Of a stretch of DNA of 64,000 nt, positions 33,964 through 43,475 are shown piece after piece. The notes beneath the pieces were generated by a model. That model saw nothing but the letters and a program-made list of their open reading frames with translations. It was not told where the DNA came from and ran no database searches. The stretch is from Bordetella flabilis (GTDB lineage: Bacteria; Pseudomonadota; Gammaproteobacteria; Burkholderiales; Burkholderiaceae_B). Numbering within the stretch: position 1 is the stretch's first letter; every line of letters begins with the position of its first letter. The translations under genes were made by a program, and so were the position numbers. Where the stretch lies: assembly GCF_001676725.1 (NCBI RefSeq), contig NZ_CP016172.1, positions 992,001-1,056,000 on the forward strand, in the 5' to 3' direction.

Positions 33964-34580
33964 GGGCGGGCTTCGTCCACGGCCCGCGCGAAGCTGGGGC
34001 GTTGCAGCAGGCGGCGGCGGTAGGCCAGCACGTTGGCGTAGCGGGCGTCGATGGGGTGGGTCCAGTCCGCATAGAAGAGGAAGGGCGCGGCCGCGCAGTC
34101 GGCAAGGCTGAATTGTTCACCCGTTGCCCAGGTGCGCCCGGCCATGGTCCTGTCGAGCCAGGCGTACGAGGTGTCCAGCATCTCGCGCGCTTGCGCGACG
34201 CCGTACGGGTCGCGTGCGTCCTCGGGCCGCAAGGCGTCGAAGACGATGCGTTGTTGGGGCGTCGAGACATAGTTGTCGAAGAACCGGTCCATCAGCCGGG
34301 TCTCCAGCGCTTCCTTGGGGTCGGCCGGGATCAGGGACAGGGGGCCGGGGTAGTACAGGCCCAGGTATTCGATGATGCAGGTGGCCTCCATGATGGTGCG
34401 GTCGCCGTCGACCAGCACCGGGAAGCGTTTCATGGGCCACAGCGCCGCCAGCCGCTGCATGGCCGGGCTGTCGGGTCCGTCCAGGATCTGGCGCTCGAAC
34501 GGGACATCGTTCTCGTACAGGGCGACAAGGGCCTTCTGGCAGTAGGAAGAGAAAGGGTGAAAGTAGAGTTGCAGGGCCAT
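33921..34580 (-). CDS. Glutathione S-transferase family protein
   Basis: 219 residues. N-terminal thioredoxin-like domain (1-80) with FHPFSSYCQKALVALYEN and the glutathione-contact PMKRFPVLVDGDRTIMEATCIIEYL; all-helical C-terminal domain with FSLADCAAAPFLFYAD. GAGG precedes the ATG at 34580. The 3' end overlaps the convergent MarR-GNAT gene. Beta/theta-type bacterial GST; substrate unknown. Confidence 0.92.
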   Translation of the reverse strand: MALQLYFHPFSSYCQKALVALYENDVPFERQILDGPDSPAMQRLAALWPMKRFPVLVDGDRTIMEATCIIEYLGLYYPGPLSLIPADPKEALETRLMDRFFDNYVSTPQQRIVFDALRPEDARDPYGVAQAREMLDTSYAWLDRTMAGRTWATGEQFSLADCAAAPFLFYADWTHPIDARYANVLAYRRRLLQRPSFARAVDEARPYRGFFPLGAPDRD

Positions 34581-34770
34581 GGCGGTCCTCCCGTTGAGCG
34601 GCCGCTGATTCGGCGCGTACTCCAACGACGATCGGCGGGCGATGGAATCGACATCCCCGCAAACACCCCGGCACAGCGGATGGAGGTCCCCTGCCGGAAT
34701 CGCGGTGCGTCCGCGGCGCGGGCTCCAGACTCACGCCAACGTCACGCCATCGTCGATCGGCCGCCTCGGT

Positions 34771-36534
34771 CTACCAGCCCGCCGCATAGGCGGGCCGGCG
34801 CGGGTCGGCGCCGCCCCATCGTATGCCGGTGGCCAGGTCGTGCCGCACCGCGCACATCGCGCCCGCGCGCCAGTTGCGGTCGCGCCACCATTTGACGGCA
34901 TGCCCCATGCCGGCCAGCGCGTCGCCGACCTCGTGGGCGATCAGGTCTTCGATCATCAGCCTGCCGGGCTGCGTCGTATGGGGTTCGAACGACGACGGGA
35001 AGCTGAAGCTGGCGAAGCGCGGGGCTTCGATGGCCTGCTGCAGTTCCATGCCGAACACCTCGATGTTCAGGAATGTCTGCAGCATGGCCTGGCACTGCAC
35101 GTCGCCGCCGGGCGTGCCGAAAGGCATGACATACTCGCCCGGCCGGATGGCCAACGAGGGGTTGGGCGTGAGGCGCGGCCGGCGGCCGGGGCCGATGGCG
35201 CAGGGGTGGCCGGCTTCGGCCCAGGATTGGCTGCCCCGTGCGGACGGGCAGATGCCGGTGCCGGGAATGACCGGCGTGTTGTAGGAGCCGTCGCTGGGCG
35301 TGGCCGAGAAGGCGTTGCCGTGCCGGTCGACGACGGCGACATACGAGGTGTCCAGCCTGGGATCGGTGCGCGCCGTATCGCCGTCGCCGGCCTCGCGCAC
35401 GTGGATGTCGCGCGCCGTGGGCAGGCGTCCGGCGGGCGGCATGTCCGGCCCTGCGCGGCGCGGATCGATCAGCGCCAGTCGTTCCCGCGCATAGCCCTTG
35501 GACAGCAGGGCCTGTTGCGGCACCGCGGTGTGCCGGGGATCGGCGTAATGGACTTCGCGATCGGCGAAGGCCAGCTTGATGGCCTCCGTCAGAAGATGGA
35601 CGTAGGCGGCCGAGTTGTGGCCCAGCGATTTCAGATCGCAGGTTTCCAGGATGTTCAGCATCTGCAGCAGCGACGGACCCTGGCACCAGAAGCCGCAGCT
35701 GTGCACCTGCGTGCCGCGGAAATCGGTCGCCAGCGCCGCGTCCACTTCCACCGCGAAGTCGCGCAGGTCCTCGTGCGTCATCAGGCCGCCCTCGGCCTTG
35801 TGGTAGTCGACGATGCGGGCCGCGATGTCGCCCTGGTAGAACGCGCGCCGCGCTGCCGCAAGGCCCGCCAGGCGGCCCGCGGACGCGTGGGCGCCTTCTT
35901 CGTCCACCATGTACTGCAGGCTGGCGGCGAGGTCGGCCTGGCGGAAGATCGCGCCCGCGGGCGGCGGTCGGCCGCCGGGCAGGTAGACCGCCGCGCTGGA
36001 CGCCCAGCGCCGGTAGTTGTCCGCGTTGTCGGCGATCACTTCGGCCATCAGCGGGTACATGACGAAACCGTCGCGCGCCAGGCGGATCGCGCCGGCCGCG
36101 ACGTCGCCGAAACCCATGGTGCCGAAGCGCTCCAGCGCCGTAATCCACGCGTCCGGCGCGGCCGGGATGACGGTGCGCAGGATGCCGGCGGGAATGGTGC
36201 CGGCATGGCGCTGCAGGAAGGTCTCCAGCCGTGCGGCGCGCGGCCAGTAGCCCAGGCCGGAGATGCTCCAGACCTTGCGGCTTTCGGCGTGATAGACCAG
36301 GCAGGGCGCGACGCCGCCGAAGTTCACGATGTCGCTTTGCACCACGCCCAGCGCGATGCCCGCCGCCACGCCGGCGTCGATCGCGTTGCCGCCGGCCTGC
36401 AGCACCTGCATGCCGGCCTGCGTGGCCAGGTAGTGGCCGGCGGAAATCATGTGGTCCATGCCGGCCAGCGTGGGCCGCATCGTCAGGGGCGCGCTGCCCG
36501 CGGTCAGGTCGGGTGCTTGCTTGGAGTTCGCCAT
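34771..36534 (-). CDS. Gamma-glutamyltransferase family protein
   Basis: 587 residues, full length for the family. AGGNAIDAGVAAGIALGVVQ at 47-66 is the N-terminal hallmark. Autocleavage should occur before Thr396 in LDTSYVAVVDRHGN, giving the small subunit whose Thr is the nucleophile. TPGGDVQCQAMLQ forms the glycine-rich oxyanion region. There is no signal peptide, unlike E. coli Ggt, so it is predicted cytoplasmic. It is last in a leftward operon with two binding proteins, an M19-like dipeptidase and an FAD oxidase. It may cleave gamma-glutamyl or other N-acyl compounds. Confidence 0.88.
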   Translation of the reverse strand: MANSKQAPDLTAGSAPLTMRPTLAGMDHMISAGHYLATQAGMQVLQAGGNAIDAGVAAGIALGVVQSDIVNFGGVAPCLVYHAESRKVWSISGLGYWPRAARLETFLQRHAGTIPAGILRTVIPAAPDAWITALERFGTMGFGDVAAGAIRLARDGFVMYPLMAEVIADNADNYRRWASSAAVYLPGGRPPPAGAIFRQADLAASLQYMVDEEGAHASAGRLAGLAAARRAFYQGDIAARIVDYHKAEGGLMTHEDLRDFAVEVDAALATDFRGTQVHSCGFWCQGPSLLQMLNILETCDLKSLGHNSAAYVHLLTEAIKLAFADREVHYADPRHTAVPQQALLSKGYARERLALIDPRRAGPDMPPAGRLPTARDIHVREAGDGDTARTDPRLDTSYVAVVDRHGNAFSATPSDGSYNTPVIPGTGICPSARGSQSWAEAGHPCAIGPGRRPRLTPNPSLAIRPGEYVMPFGTPGGDVQCQAMLQTFLNIEVFGMELQQAIEAPRFASFSFPSSFEPHTTQPGRLMIEDLIAHEVGDALAGMGHAVKWWRDRNWRAGAMCAVRHDLATGIRWGGADPRRPAYAAGW

Positions 36535-36610
36535 GCGGGTCTCCCGGTATGTCGTGACGCGTGAAAGAGCGGGACGCGGCGCCGTGGGCCGCGCCAAGGT
36601 GCGTTGCGCC

Positions 36611-37681
36611 TTATTGCGGGACGACGCCGAGTTGCGTCGTCACCGCCTTCCAGCGAGCGTATTCGGATTCGATGAACTGCTTGAACTGGGCCGGCGTCGT
36701 GCCCTGGACGACGACATCGCGTTCCGCCATGGCGCGGCGTACGTCTTCCTGGGCCAACGCCTTGCGCGTGGCGCGATAGAGGGCGTCGACAATGCCCGGC
36801 GGCGTGTGCCTGGGCACGAGCAGGCCGTACCAGGAGCCGCCCACCAGGTCGGGAAAGCCGGCTTCGACCGTGGTGGGGATGTCCGGAGCCCGGTCCAGCC
36901 GTTTCTCGCTGAAGATGGCAAGCGCCTTCAGCTTGCCCGCATGGATCAGGGGCAGCGTGGTGCCCGGGGTGTCCAGCGTGTATTGCACCTGGCCGGCGAT
37001 CAGGTCATTGATGAGCGCGGCGCTGCCCTTGTAGGGGATGTGCGTCGTCTCGATACCGGCCTGCATGTTCAGCAGCTCGGAGAAGAAGTAGTTGGCGGTG
37101 CTGTTGCCGGGCGAGGCGTAGTTCACCTGGCGCGGGTGGGCGCGGGCGTAGGCGACCAGCGCCGGCAGGGTATCGGCCGGAAAGGCGGGATTCGCGACCA
37201 GGATGAAAGGGCCGCCGCCGATCAGCGTGACCGGTACCAGGTCTTTCATGGGGTCGTAGGTCAGGCCCTTCATGGTGAGCGGTGCGCCCGTCAGCGGCGA
37301 GGCCGTGGCGAACAGCACCGTGTAGCCATCGGGCTCCGCGCGCACCACCTGCTGTGTCGCGATGGTTCCGCTGGCGCCGGCGCGGTTCTCGACGATGACC
37401 GATTGCCCCAGCACCTTGGTCAATTGCTGCGCCAGGACGCGCGCCACCGTGTCGGTGCCACCGCCCGGTGGATAGCCCACCACCATGCGCAGGGGTTTGT
37501 CGGGCCAGTCGGCCGCGTACGCCGACGTCAGCAGGCCCGCCGCCCAGCAGGCCAGGATGCCGCCCAGCAGGGCGCGAAGGCAGCGGGGCGGCCGCGCCGC
37601 CTCCGGGTGGCGCGCGGGTTCTGCGGCTCTGCGGCGGCGCACCGGCCACATTGCATGTATGCGCGACAGGTAAAGCTTCAT
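36611..37681 (-). CDS. Bug/TctC-type periplasmic solute-binding protein
   Basis: 356 residues with an unusually long, Arg-rich n-region before the hydrophobic core LLGGILACWAAGLLTSAYAA. GGGAG about 8 bases before the ATG at 37681 supports the long form; a Met at residue 11 is the alternative. Family motifs: VVGYPPGGGTDTVAR, VENRAGASGTIA, EPDGYTVLFA and DIPTTVEAG. It is adjacent to a second binding protein, both in the GGT/dipeptidase operon. Probably binds a peptide- or amino-acid-like acid. Confidence 0.9.
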   Translation of the reverse strand: MKLYLSRIHAMWPVRRRRAAEPARHPEAARPPRCLRALLGGILACWAAGLLTSAYAADWPDKPLRMVVGYPPGGGTDTVARVLAQQLTKVLGQSVIVENRAGASGTIATQQVVRAEPDGYTVLFATASPLTGAPLTMKGLTYDPMKDLVPVTLIGGGPFILVANPAFPADTLPALVAYARAHPRQVNYASPGNSTANYFFSELLNMQAGIETTHIPYKGSAALINDLIAGQVQYTLDTPGTTLPLIHAGKLKALAIFSEKRLDRAPDIPTTVEAGFPDLVGGSWYGLLVPRHTPPGIVDALYRATRKALAQEDVRRAMAERDVVVQGTTPAQFKQFIESEYARWKAVTTQLGVVPQ

Positions 37682-37817
37682 GGCGAATACTCCCTGGCTT
37701 GTCGTCGGCCGTGCGCCGGCATGCGGCGCCTCCGCGAGATGGGCGAGACACGCAAGACGCACGGCACGTGCGGGCGGATGGCGCGGGCGATCGCCAGCGA
37801 ACCGGCGATCGTCAGAC

Positions 37818-38798
37818 TCATTTCTGCGTGGCCAATCCGAGCTTGTGCACGATGGCGGCTTCCTCCGCGAACTGCCTGGCGGCATAGGCCGCGTACTCCG
37901 TGCCGTCCATGTACACCAGTTCCTGCCCGTACTGCGTCAGCACGGCCTGGAACTGCGGCGACTCGGCGACCTGCTTGAATACCACCTGCAGCCTGGCCAG
38001 CACGTCGGGCGGCAATCCTTTGGGACCGGCGATGCCGAAGGGCGCGTTGGCGGGCGGTGTGCCGTCGATCTCGTGCAAGGTGGGTGTGTCGGGATACTGC
38101 GCGCTGCGATGCGCGCCCCAGGTGACCAGCATGCGCATCTTGCCGGCCTGGACCAGGGGTTGCACCGTGGTGGACCCGGCATAGGCGGTGACCTGTCCAC
38201 CCATGACGGCCGTCAGCACATCCGACTCGCCTTTGTACGGAATGTGGCGCCATGCCAGCCCGTTGCGCGTGGCGATGTCTTCCATCATCACGTTCGACGC
38301 GCTGCCCACGCTGGCCGTGCCATAGGTGACCTCGTTGGGGTGCGCCTTGGCGTAGCCGACCAGGTCGGCCCAGCTCTTGAAGGGCGACGCCGCGGGCACC
38401 GCCACGCCCAGCGTGTAGCCGCTGAGCATCATGATGTAGGTGAAGTCGTGGACCGGGTCGTAACCCATGTCCTGGATATGCGGCATGCGGAAGACCGGGC
38501 TGGGCAGGATGGCCAGCATGTAGCCGTCCGGGCGTGCCGTCTTGATCGCCCGCGCGCCCAGCGTCGCGCCCGCGCCGCCGCGGTTCTCGATGACGATGGA
38601 TTGTCCCAATCGCGGAGCCGCCAGTTCGGCGAACCTGCGGACCACGATATCGGTGGATCCGCCCGCCTGGTACGGCACGACGATATGGATGGGATGGGCG
38701 GGATAGGGATCGGCCGCGCGGGCCGGCGTCGCGGCGAACACGGACGCCAGGGCCAGGCCGGCCGCGCAGCGCCGGACGAATCGGACAAGCGTAGTCAT
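37818..38798 (-). CDS. Bug/TctC-type periplasmic solute-binding protein
   Basis: 326 residues; signal peptide FVRRCAAGLALASVFAATPARAA. Motifs VVPYQAGGSTDIVVR, IENRGGAGATLGA, ARPDGYMLAI, HIPYKGESD and DTPTLHEIDG. The loop has QA where PP or FG is usual, which could change ligand choice. GGGAG precedes the ATG. It lies between the dipeptidase and the other binding protein; two paralogues in one operon suggest two related ligands. Confidence 0.92.
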   Translation of the reverse strand: MTTLVRFVRRCAAGLALASVFAATPARAADPYPAHPIHIVVPYQAGGSTDIVVRRFAELAAPRLGQSIVIENRGGAGATLGARAIKTARPDGYMLAILPSPVFRMPHIQDMGYDPVHDFTYIMMLSGYTLGVAVPAASPFKSWADLVGYAKAHPNEVTYGTASVGSASNVMMEDIATRNGLAWRHIPYKGESDVLTAVMGGQVTAYAGSTTVQPLVQAGKMRMLVTWGAHRSAQYPDTPTLHEIDGTPPANAPFGIAGPKGLPPDVLARLQVVFKQVAESPQFQAVLTQYGQELVYMDGTEYAAYAARQFAEEAAIVHKLGLATQK

Positions 38799-38818
38799 GG
38801 CGAGTCTCCCGGTTGCGT

Positions 38819-39838
38819 TCAGGCGGCGGTCCAGGCCTGGGCGAAGGCGCGCTGGAAGTTGCCCCCCAGGACACTGGCGATCTGGCTGTCGCCCAGCCCG
38901 GCCTTGTGCAGTGCCTGCGTGAAGGCCGGGAAATGGCTGGGATCGGGGGTTTCGACCGGATAGCGCGCTTCCATGACGTCGCCGAAGGCGTTGGAGAAGT
39001 CGCCGCCGGACGCCGCGTACTTGGTGCGCGACATCACCATGACGTGCCGTACCGCTTCATACGTATCGACGGACGGGAAGTCGGTGCCGATGCCGACATG
39101 TTCATAGCCGACCAGCTTGCCGATATGGCGCACGTTGGCGACAAAGTCGTCCAGCGTGGGCTGCTGGCGCGGGTCGCCGCGCCAGTTGAGGTAGGCATGG
39201 ATGCTGCAGCCGATGACGCCGCCGGTCTGCGCCACCGCCTTGATGACGGCATCCGATTTGTTGCGCGGGCGCGGGATGACCGCATTGGCGTTGGCGTGCG
39301 TCAGGAAAACCGGTTTGCCGGCGTGCCGCGCGGCGTCCAGGCAGGTCTGCTCCGCGCAATGGCTCAGGTCGATGGCGATGCCGACGCGGTTCATCTCCTT
39401 GACCATCTCCACGCCGAGATTGCTGAGTCCCGCGTTGCGCTTTTCCAGGCAGCCGTCGCCCAGCAGGTTCGCTTCGTTGTAGGTGAGCTGGATGACGCGT
39501 ATCCCCAGTGCATGGAAGAGGGAGACGCGATCAAGCTGGTCGCCCAGGGGACGGCCGTTCTGCCAGCCCATGATCAGACCCAGCCTGCCGGTCTGCTTGG
39601 CCCGTGCGATGTCGTCCACGCGTTCGACCAGCAGCCAGGGCGAGTCCGGGGCCTGGCAGCGCTGGCGCCATGCCATGGCGTCCTTCAGCGCCTGCTCGAA
39701 GTCCGCGCCCATATCGCTGACCGTGAGATTGATGGCCGTGACGCCGCCCGCGCGCATATCGCGGGCACTGCCGTCGCTGAAAAAGACCAGCCCGTCGATG
39801 ATGACCGATACGCGGTGCAAGGCTGTGGTTGGATCCAT
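38819..39838 (-). CDS. Membrane dipeptidase (M19)-like protein with altered first metal motif
   Basis: 339 residues. The start at 39838 is preferred over 39862 because GAGGGGAAG lies upstream only of the former. M19 features: QLTYNEANLLGDGCLE, IAIDLSHCAEQT, VFLTHANANAV and HVGIGTDF. The N-terminal motif that is normally D-G-H-N-D reads IDGLVFFSDG (14-23), so the His-x-Asp metal ligands are absent. It may bind one metal or act on another bond. No signal peptide. It sits in an operon with an FAD oxidase, two binding proteins and a GGT-like protein. Confidence 0.82.
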   Translation of the reverse strand: MDPTTALHRVSVIIDGLVFFSDGSARDMRAGGVTAINLTVSDMGADFEQALKDAMAWRQRCQAPDSPWLLVERVDDIARAKQTGRLGLIMGWQNGRPLGDQLDRVSLFHALGIRVIQLTYNEANLLGDGCLEKRNAGLSNLGVEMVKEMNRVGIAIDLSHCAEQTCLDAARHAGKPVFLTHANANAVIPRPRNKSDAVIKAVAQTGGVIGCSIHAYLNWRGDPRQQPTLDDFVANVRHIGKLVGYEHVGIGTDFPSVDTYEAVRHVMVMSRTKYAASGGDFSNAFGDVMEARYPVETPDPSHFPAFTQALHKAGLGDSQIASVLGGNFQRAFAQAWTAA

Positions 39839-39877
39839 CGATGACTTCCCCTCGTTTTGCATGAAGTGGTCGCGCGG

Positions 39878-41254
39878 CTATTCGGTGTAGCGTTCGAAGC
39901 GGAACGGGCGCAGGTCGGTGGCCGGTGCATGGCCCTGGATCAGATCGGCCATGGCTTCCCCGGCCGCGGGTCCGATGCCGAAGCCGTGCCCGGAAAAGCC
40001 GGACGCCAGATATAGCCCGGGCAGGCCCGGCACGGCCGACAGGACGGGAAGCGCATCGGGCGTAACGTCGATATAGCCGGCCCAGGCTTGCGCGACGCGC
40101 GCCGACTCGAAGACCGGGAAGGCGTCCACCAGCCGGCGCCAGGCCTGCGTGACGCCGCCGCGCGATGGGCGCGGGTCCAGCACCCGATGGCGCTCGAAGG
40201 GCGAGACGCGGTCCGGCGCGAAGCGACGCGGTATCGCCATTTCCTGTAAGAAGCGCTTGCCGAGACGCAGGCGCACCAAGGTGTTGTTGGCCAGCCAGGG
40301 CCGGAGGAAATGGTGCATCAGCCGGAAGCTGTCCGGCACCAGGTCGGCCATGGAGGCGCCGAATTGCGACACCGTGTAGCCGCCATCGGCCCGTTTGCGG
40401 CAAGTGAAGTCCTTGCCGTTGATCGTGGCCGCCAGGCCGGCCTCGAAGGGCTGCGTGCGCAGCACCGAGCCGCGTACCTTCAACTGCGGGAAATCCGCGC
40501 CCAGGTTGCCGCAGAACAGCCGCGACCACGCCCCGGCCGCCACCAGCACCGCCTGGGCGCCGACCCGGCCGTGTTCCGTGAGGACGGCCGCAACCTTGCC
40601 CGCCGCCCGTTCGACCCCGCGCACGGCGCAATGCTCCACGATGATGGCGCCGTGCGCGCGGGCCAGCGCGGCGATGCCTTGCGTGGCCAGATGCGGTTCC
40701 GCCACGCCATCGCTGGCGCTGAAGAGCGCGCCCCGCCATGAGCGCCGCGATTCGGGAAGGTATTGCAGGGCCGCTCGGCGGTCGATCAACCGCGCGTCCA
40801 GCCCATGGTCGCGGGCGGCATCGATCCATGCCTGGTGGCTTGCCGCGTCGGCGTCGTTCTCCTGCAGGTACAGCATGCCCGTGCGGCGGAAGCCCACGTC
40901 GGTCATGGCCTGGATTTCGCCCCACAAGCGATTGGCGCGGATCGCCAGGGGAACTTCCGGCAGGTCGCGCGTCAGCGTCCGGACCCAGCCCCAGTTGCGC
41001 GAGGACTGCTCGCACGCCAGCGTGGCCTTCTCGAATACCGCGACGCGGATGCCGGCCTTGGCCAGGGCATAGGCCGCGCTGACGCCCACGATGCCGCCGC
41101 CGACGATGGCGACATCGACGGCATCCGGCAGCGGCGGCCTGCCCGCGCCGGGCCGGCCGGTCGCGGCCAGGGCGGGCTCGGCGGCATCGGCGAGGTCCGA
41201 ATGGGGCGTCCCGGCGGCGGTGGCCGTGCGAGCGGGGATATGAGGAAAAGCCAA
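39878..41254 (-). CDS. FAD-dependent amino acid oxidase/dehydrogenase-like protein
   Basis: 458 residues of the DAO/DadA-like flavoprotein group. The dinucleotide fold VAIVGGGIVGVSAAYALAKAG begins near residue 47, SSRNWGWVRT forms the substrate side, and PVLSAVPGLPGLYLASGFSGHGFGIGP is the C-terminal FAD-contact region. No ATG lies upstream of the FAD fold in a sensible place. TTG at 41254 with AAGGA 5 bases before it is the best start. It is first in the leftward operon facing the IclR gene. Likely oxidises a D-amino acid or N-alkyl amino acid. Confidence 0.83.
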   Translation of the reverse strand: MAFPHIPARTATAAGTPHSDLADAAEPALAATGRPGAGRPPLPDAVDVAIVGGGIVGVSAAYALAKAGIRVAVFEKATLACEQSSRNWGWVRTLTRDLPEVPLAIRANRLWGEIQAMTDVGFRRTGMLYLQENDADAASHQAWIDAARDHGLDARLIDRRAALQYLPESRRSWRGALFSASDGVAEPHLATQGIAALARAHGAIIVEHCAVRGVERAAGKVAAVLTEHGRVGAQAVLVAAGAWSRLFCGNLGADFPQLKVRGSVLRTQPFEAGLAATINGKDFTCRKRADGGYTVSQFGASMADLVPDSFRLMHHFLRPWLANNTLVRLRLGKRFLQEMAIPRRFAPDRVSPFERHRVLDPRPSRGGVTQAWRRLVDAFPVFESARVAQAWAGYIDVTPDALPVLSAVPGLPGLYLASGFSGHGFGIGPAAGEAMADLIQGHAPATDLRPFRFERYTE

Positions 41255-41340
41255 TCTGGTCCTTGTGCGAGATGGGAGGGGGGCGAACCTGCGAAGCGGG
41301 TCGATGCCATGGCCGCTGCGATGCGGCGTCGTGGCCGCGA

Positions 41341-41368
41341 CATCGGCACCACGGCATCGGCACCACGG
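41341..41368. repeat. Exact 14-bp tandem duplication
   Basis: CATCGGCACCACGG occurs twice head to tail, followed by a decayed third unit (CACCGGC). It lies in the divergent gap between the FAD oxidase and IclR genes. The same GGCACCACGGC word recurs in the degenerate repeats at 5276-5390. Confidence 0.7.
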
Positions 41369-41408
41369 CACCGGCAAGCCGCGACATCGGGGCACGACCT
41401 CAAATTCG

Positions 41409-41425
41409 TTATCGCTGTGCGATAA
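41409..41425. promoter_or_regulatory. Dyad upstream of the IclR gene, probable operator
   Basis: TTATCGC and GCGATAA are perfect 7-bp arms around TGT, in an AT-rich patch (41403-41452) of the gap between the FAD oxidase (starts 41254) and IclR (starts 41513). A single regulator site here could control both directions. Confidence 0.6.
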
Positions 41426-41512
41426 TCAAAACCGTATACCGATATTTATACCGCGCCCCGCCGGTCCGTGGCCTGCGGGTTTGCCCTAGGCCGCCGTAGA
41501 ACTGGAGCGCCG

Positions 41513-42274
41513 ATGACCGCTTCCCCCTTATTGATCCAATCCCTGGAGAAGGGCCTTGCCGTGCTGGCGGGCTTTCGCCCGTACGAATCCATGAGCCTGC
41601 AGGAAATCGCCCAGGCCAATGGCATCACAATGGGATCGGCGCAACGCGTCGCCTACACACTGGAACAGACCGGCTATCTGCAGAAGGATGCGCGCAGCAA
41701 GCGCTACAGCGTAACGGTGAAGGCCGTGGGACTGGGCTATGGCTATCTCTACCGGCGGCCGCTGTTCCAGCATGCGCACGCGGTGCTGCACCAGTTGAAC
41801 CAGCAGTGCGGCGAGATCGTGAACCTTTCGGTGCCGGATACCGAGGACCACATGGTCTTCGTGATGCGGGTCGCGCCGGCGCGGCACATCCCGGTGTACA
41901 TGCCGGCCGGCACCCGCATACCCTGCTTTTCTTCGGCATCGGGCCGCGCGCTGTGGGCGCATCTGGAGCCGGCCGCGCTGGACGCCAAGCTGCGCGCCAT
42001 CGCGCGCCCGCGGCATACGCCACGCACCACCACTGGAATCGGCGAGCTGCGGGCCCTGATCGAGGCGGCGCGCCGCGAGCACTATGCCTATGCCGACGAG
42101 GAGTTCTACCCGGGCGACATCAACGTCGCCGCGGCGATCCTGGACGGCGCCGGCGAGCCGGTGGCCGCGCTGAACATTTCAGTTCCCAAGCCGCGTTGGT
42201 CGCTGGCGCGCGCGCGGGCCGAACTGGGGCCCCTGGTCATCCACGCGGCGCGCGCCATCAGCACGCATACCTGA
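41513..42274 (+). CDS. IclR family regulator
   Basis: A 253-residue regulator. Its winged helix is at about 5-65: SLQEIAQANGITMGSAQRVAYTLEQTGYL. The effector domain is at about 80-245 with EIVNLSVPDTEDHMVFVMRV, GRALWAHL and INVAAAILDGAGEPVAALNISVP. GGAG lies 6 bases before the ATG at 41513. It is divergent from the FAD oxidase/dipeptidase/GGT operon and probably controls it through the dyad at 41409-41425. Confidence 0.92.
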   Translation: MTASPLLIQSLEKGLAVLAGFRPYESMSLQEIAQANGITMGSAQRVAYTLEQTGYLQKDARSKRYSVTVKAVGLGYGYLYRRPLFQHAHAVLHQLNQQCGEIVNLSVPDTEDHMVFVMRVAPARHIPVYMPAGTRIPCFSSASGRALWAHLEPAALDAKLRAIARPRHTPRTTTGIGELRALIEAARREHYAYADEEFYPGDINVAAAILDGAGEPVAALNISVPKPRWSLARARAELGPLVIHAARAISTHT

Positions 42275-42278
42275 CGCG

Positions 42279-43475
42279 TCAGCGCGCCGCCGTCGGCGCC
42301 GGCCCCGCGCCTATCCTGATGCGGAACAGGCTGTAGGGCTTTTGCCGCAGGTCCTTGCCGCCGTGGAACTGCGCCTGCCGGTGCAACTGGTTGGCGGTGA
42401 AGTACAGGTAGCCGTCCTTGCCGACCGACAGCGTGTCGGGCCACAGGATGCGCGGGTCGTGCACCAGGCTTTCCCATTCGCCGCCCGGCTTCAAATAGCG
42501 GATGGCGTTGCGTTCGTAATCGCCGGCATAGACCACGCCGTTGGCGTCGCTTTCCAGCCCGTCGGATGCGCCTTTTTCGCCCAGGTCCTTCACCGCCGCG
42601 GACAGTTGCGCTTCGCTGACGGCGGTATCGCGCAGCATGCGCGTCGGCACCGAATACAGATGGCGGCTGGACAGCGGCGAGTAGTAGAGCGTCTCGCCAT
42701 CCGGAGAAATCGCGATGCCGTCGGAGGCGATCTTCAGCGGCGCCGTGCTGCCATCGGGATTGCGCGTGCGCAGCGATGCGCCTTCCACCACCGGCAGGAA
42801 TTGCGGATCGGCCGATGTCGAATGGTCGCCGGTGAGGCGGCGTATGGCCGTGCCGCTGTCCAGGTCCATGACGATGATGCCGCCCGTGCCGGACGGCGAC
42901 GAATCGGTAACGTATGCCACGCCGGCCTTGCCCTGCCGGAAGTCGAAGCGCATGTCGTTGACGTAGGTCTGCGGGCCCATCACCTCGGCAGGAAACACCA
43001 GCGTACGCGTAACCTTGTTCGTCGCCAGGTCGATGCGAACCAGCTTGGCTCCGCCCGGTTGCGGCGACTGGAACTTGGGCGCTGCGGTGTCCAGCACCCA
43101 AAGGTTTCCCTGGTGATCGACGACCACGCTTTGCACGCTGATGAATCCCTTGGCGGGATCGCGCGGATCGGGCTTGTTGATGGCGGCGTTGGGATAGGGA
43201 TAGGCCTTGCCGTCGCGGATCTCGGCCACGGTGTAGGGCACGTCGTCGCCCCAGCGCGGATAGTTCACGAAAATGCGGCCGTCGTCGCTCACCGTGACGC
43301 CGGTCGGCATGGCCTCGCGGAACGTGGCCACCTGCTCAAGCTGGCCGAAGTAGTGCTCGCTCGGCAAGGCATTCGTCGTCGCGGGCGGAAGATTCCTGGG
43401 CGGCGCGGCCACGCCGGGCTGCATCGCGAGCGCCATCGCGGCGCTGAAGAGCGTAATGGGAAAGGCGCGGGACAT
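42279..43475 (-). CDS. Major royal jelly/yellow-family secreted protein
   Basis: 398 residues with a signal peptide (ITLFSAAMALAMQPGVAA). The mature part is a six-bladed propeller of the royal-jelly/yellow group: MPTGVTVSDDGRIFVNYPRWGDD, FISVQSVVVDHQGNLWVLDTAA, YVNDMRFDF, DGIAISPDGETLYYSPLSSR and LWPDTLSVGKDGYLYFTANQL. AGGAG precedes the ATG. Bacterial members may be lactonase- or gluconolactonase-like, but no reaction is established. It converges on the IclR gene with a 4-bp gap. Confidence 0.9.
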   Translation of the reverse strand: MSRAFPITLFSAAMALAMQPGVAAPPRNLPPATTNALPSEHYFGQLEQVATFREAMPTGVTVSDDGRIFVNYPRWGDDVPYTVAEIRDGKAYPYPNAAINKPDPRDPAKGFISVQSVVVDHQGNLWVLDTAAPKFQSPQPGGAKLVRIDLATNKVTRTLVFPAEVMGPQTYVNDMRFDFRQGKAGVAYVTDSSPSGTGGIIVMDLDSGTAIRRLTGDHSTSADPQFLPVVEGASLRTRNPDGSTAPLKIASDGIAISPDGETLYYSPLSSRHLYSVPTRMLRDTAVSEAQLSAAVKDLGEKGASDGLESDANGVVYAGDYERNAIRYLKPGGEWESLVHDPRILWPDTLSVGKDGYLYFTANQLHRQAQFHGGKDLRQKPYSLFRIRIGAGPAPTAAR

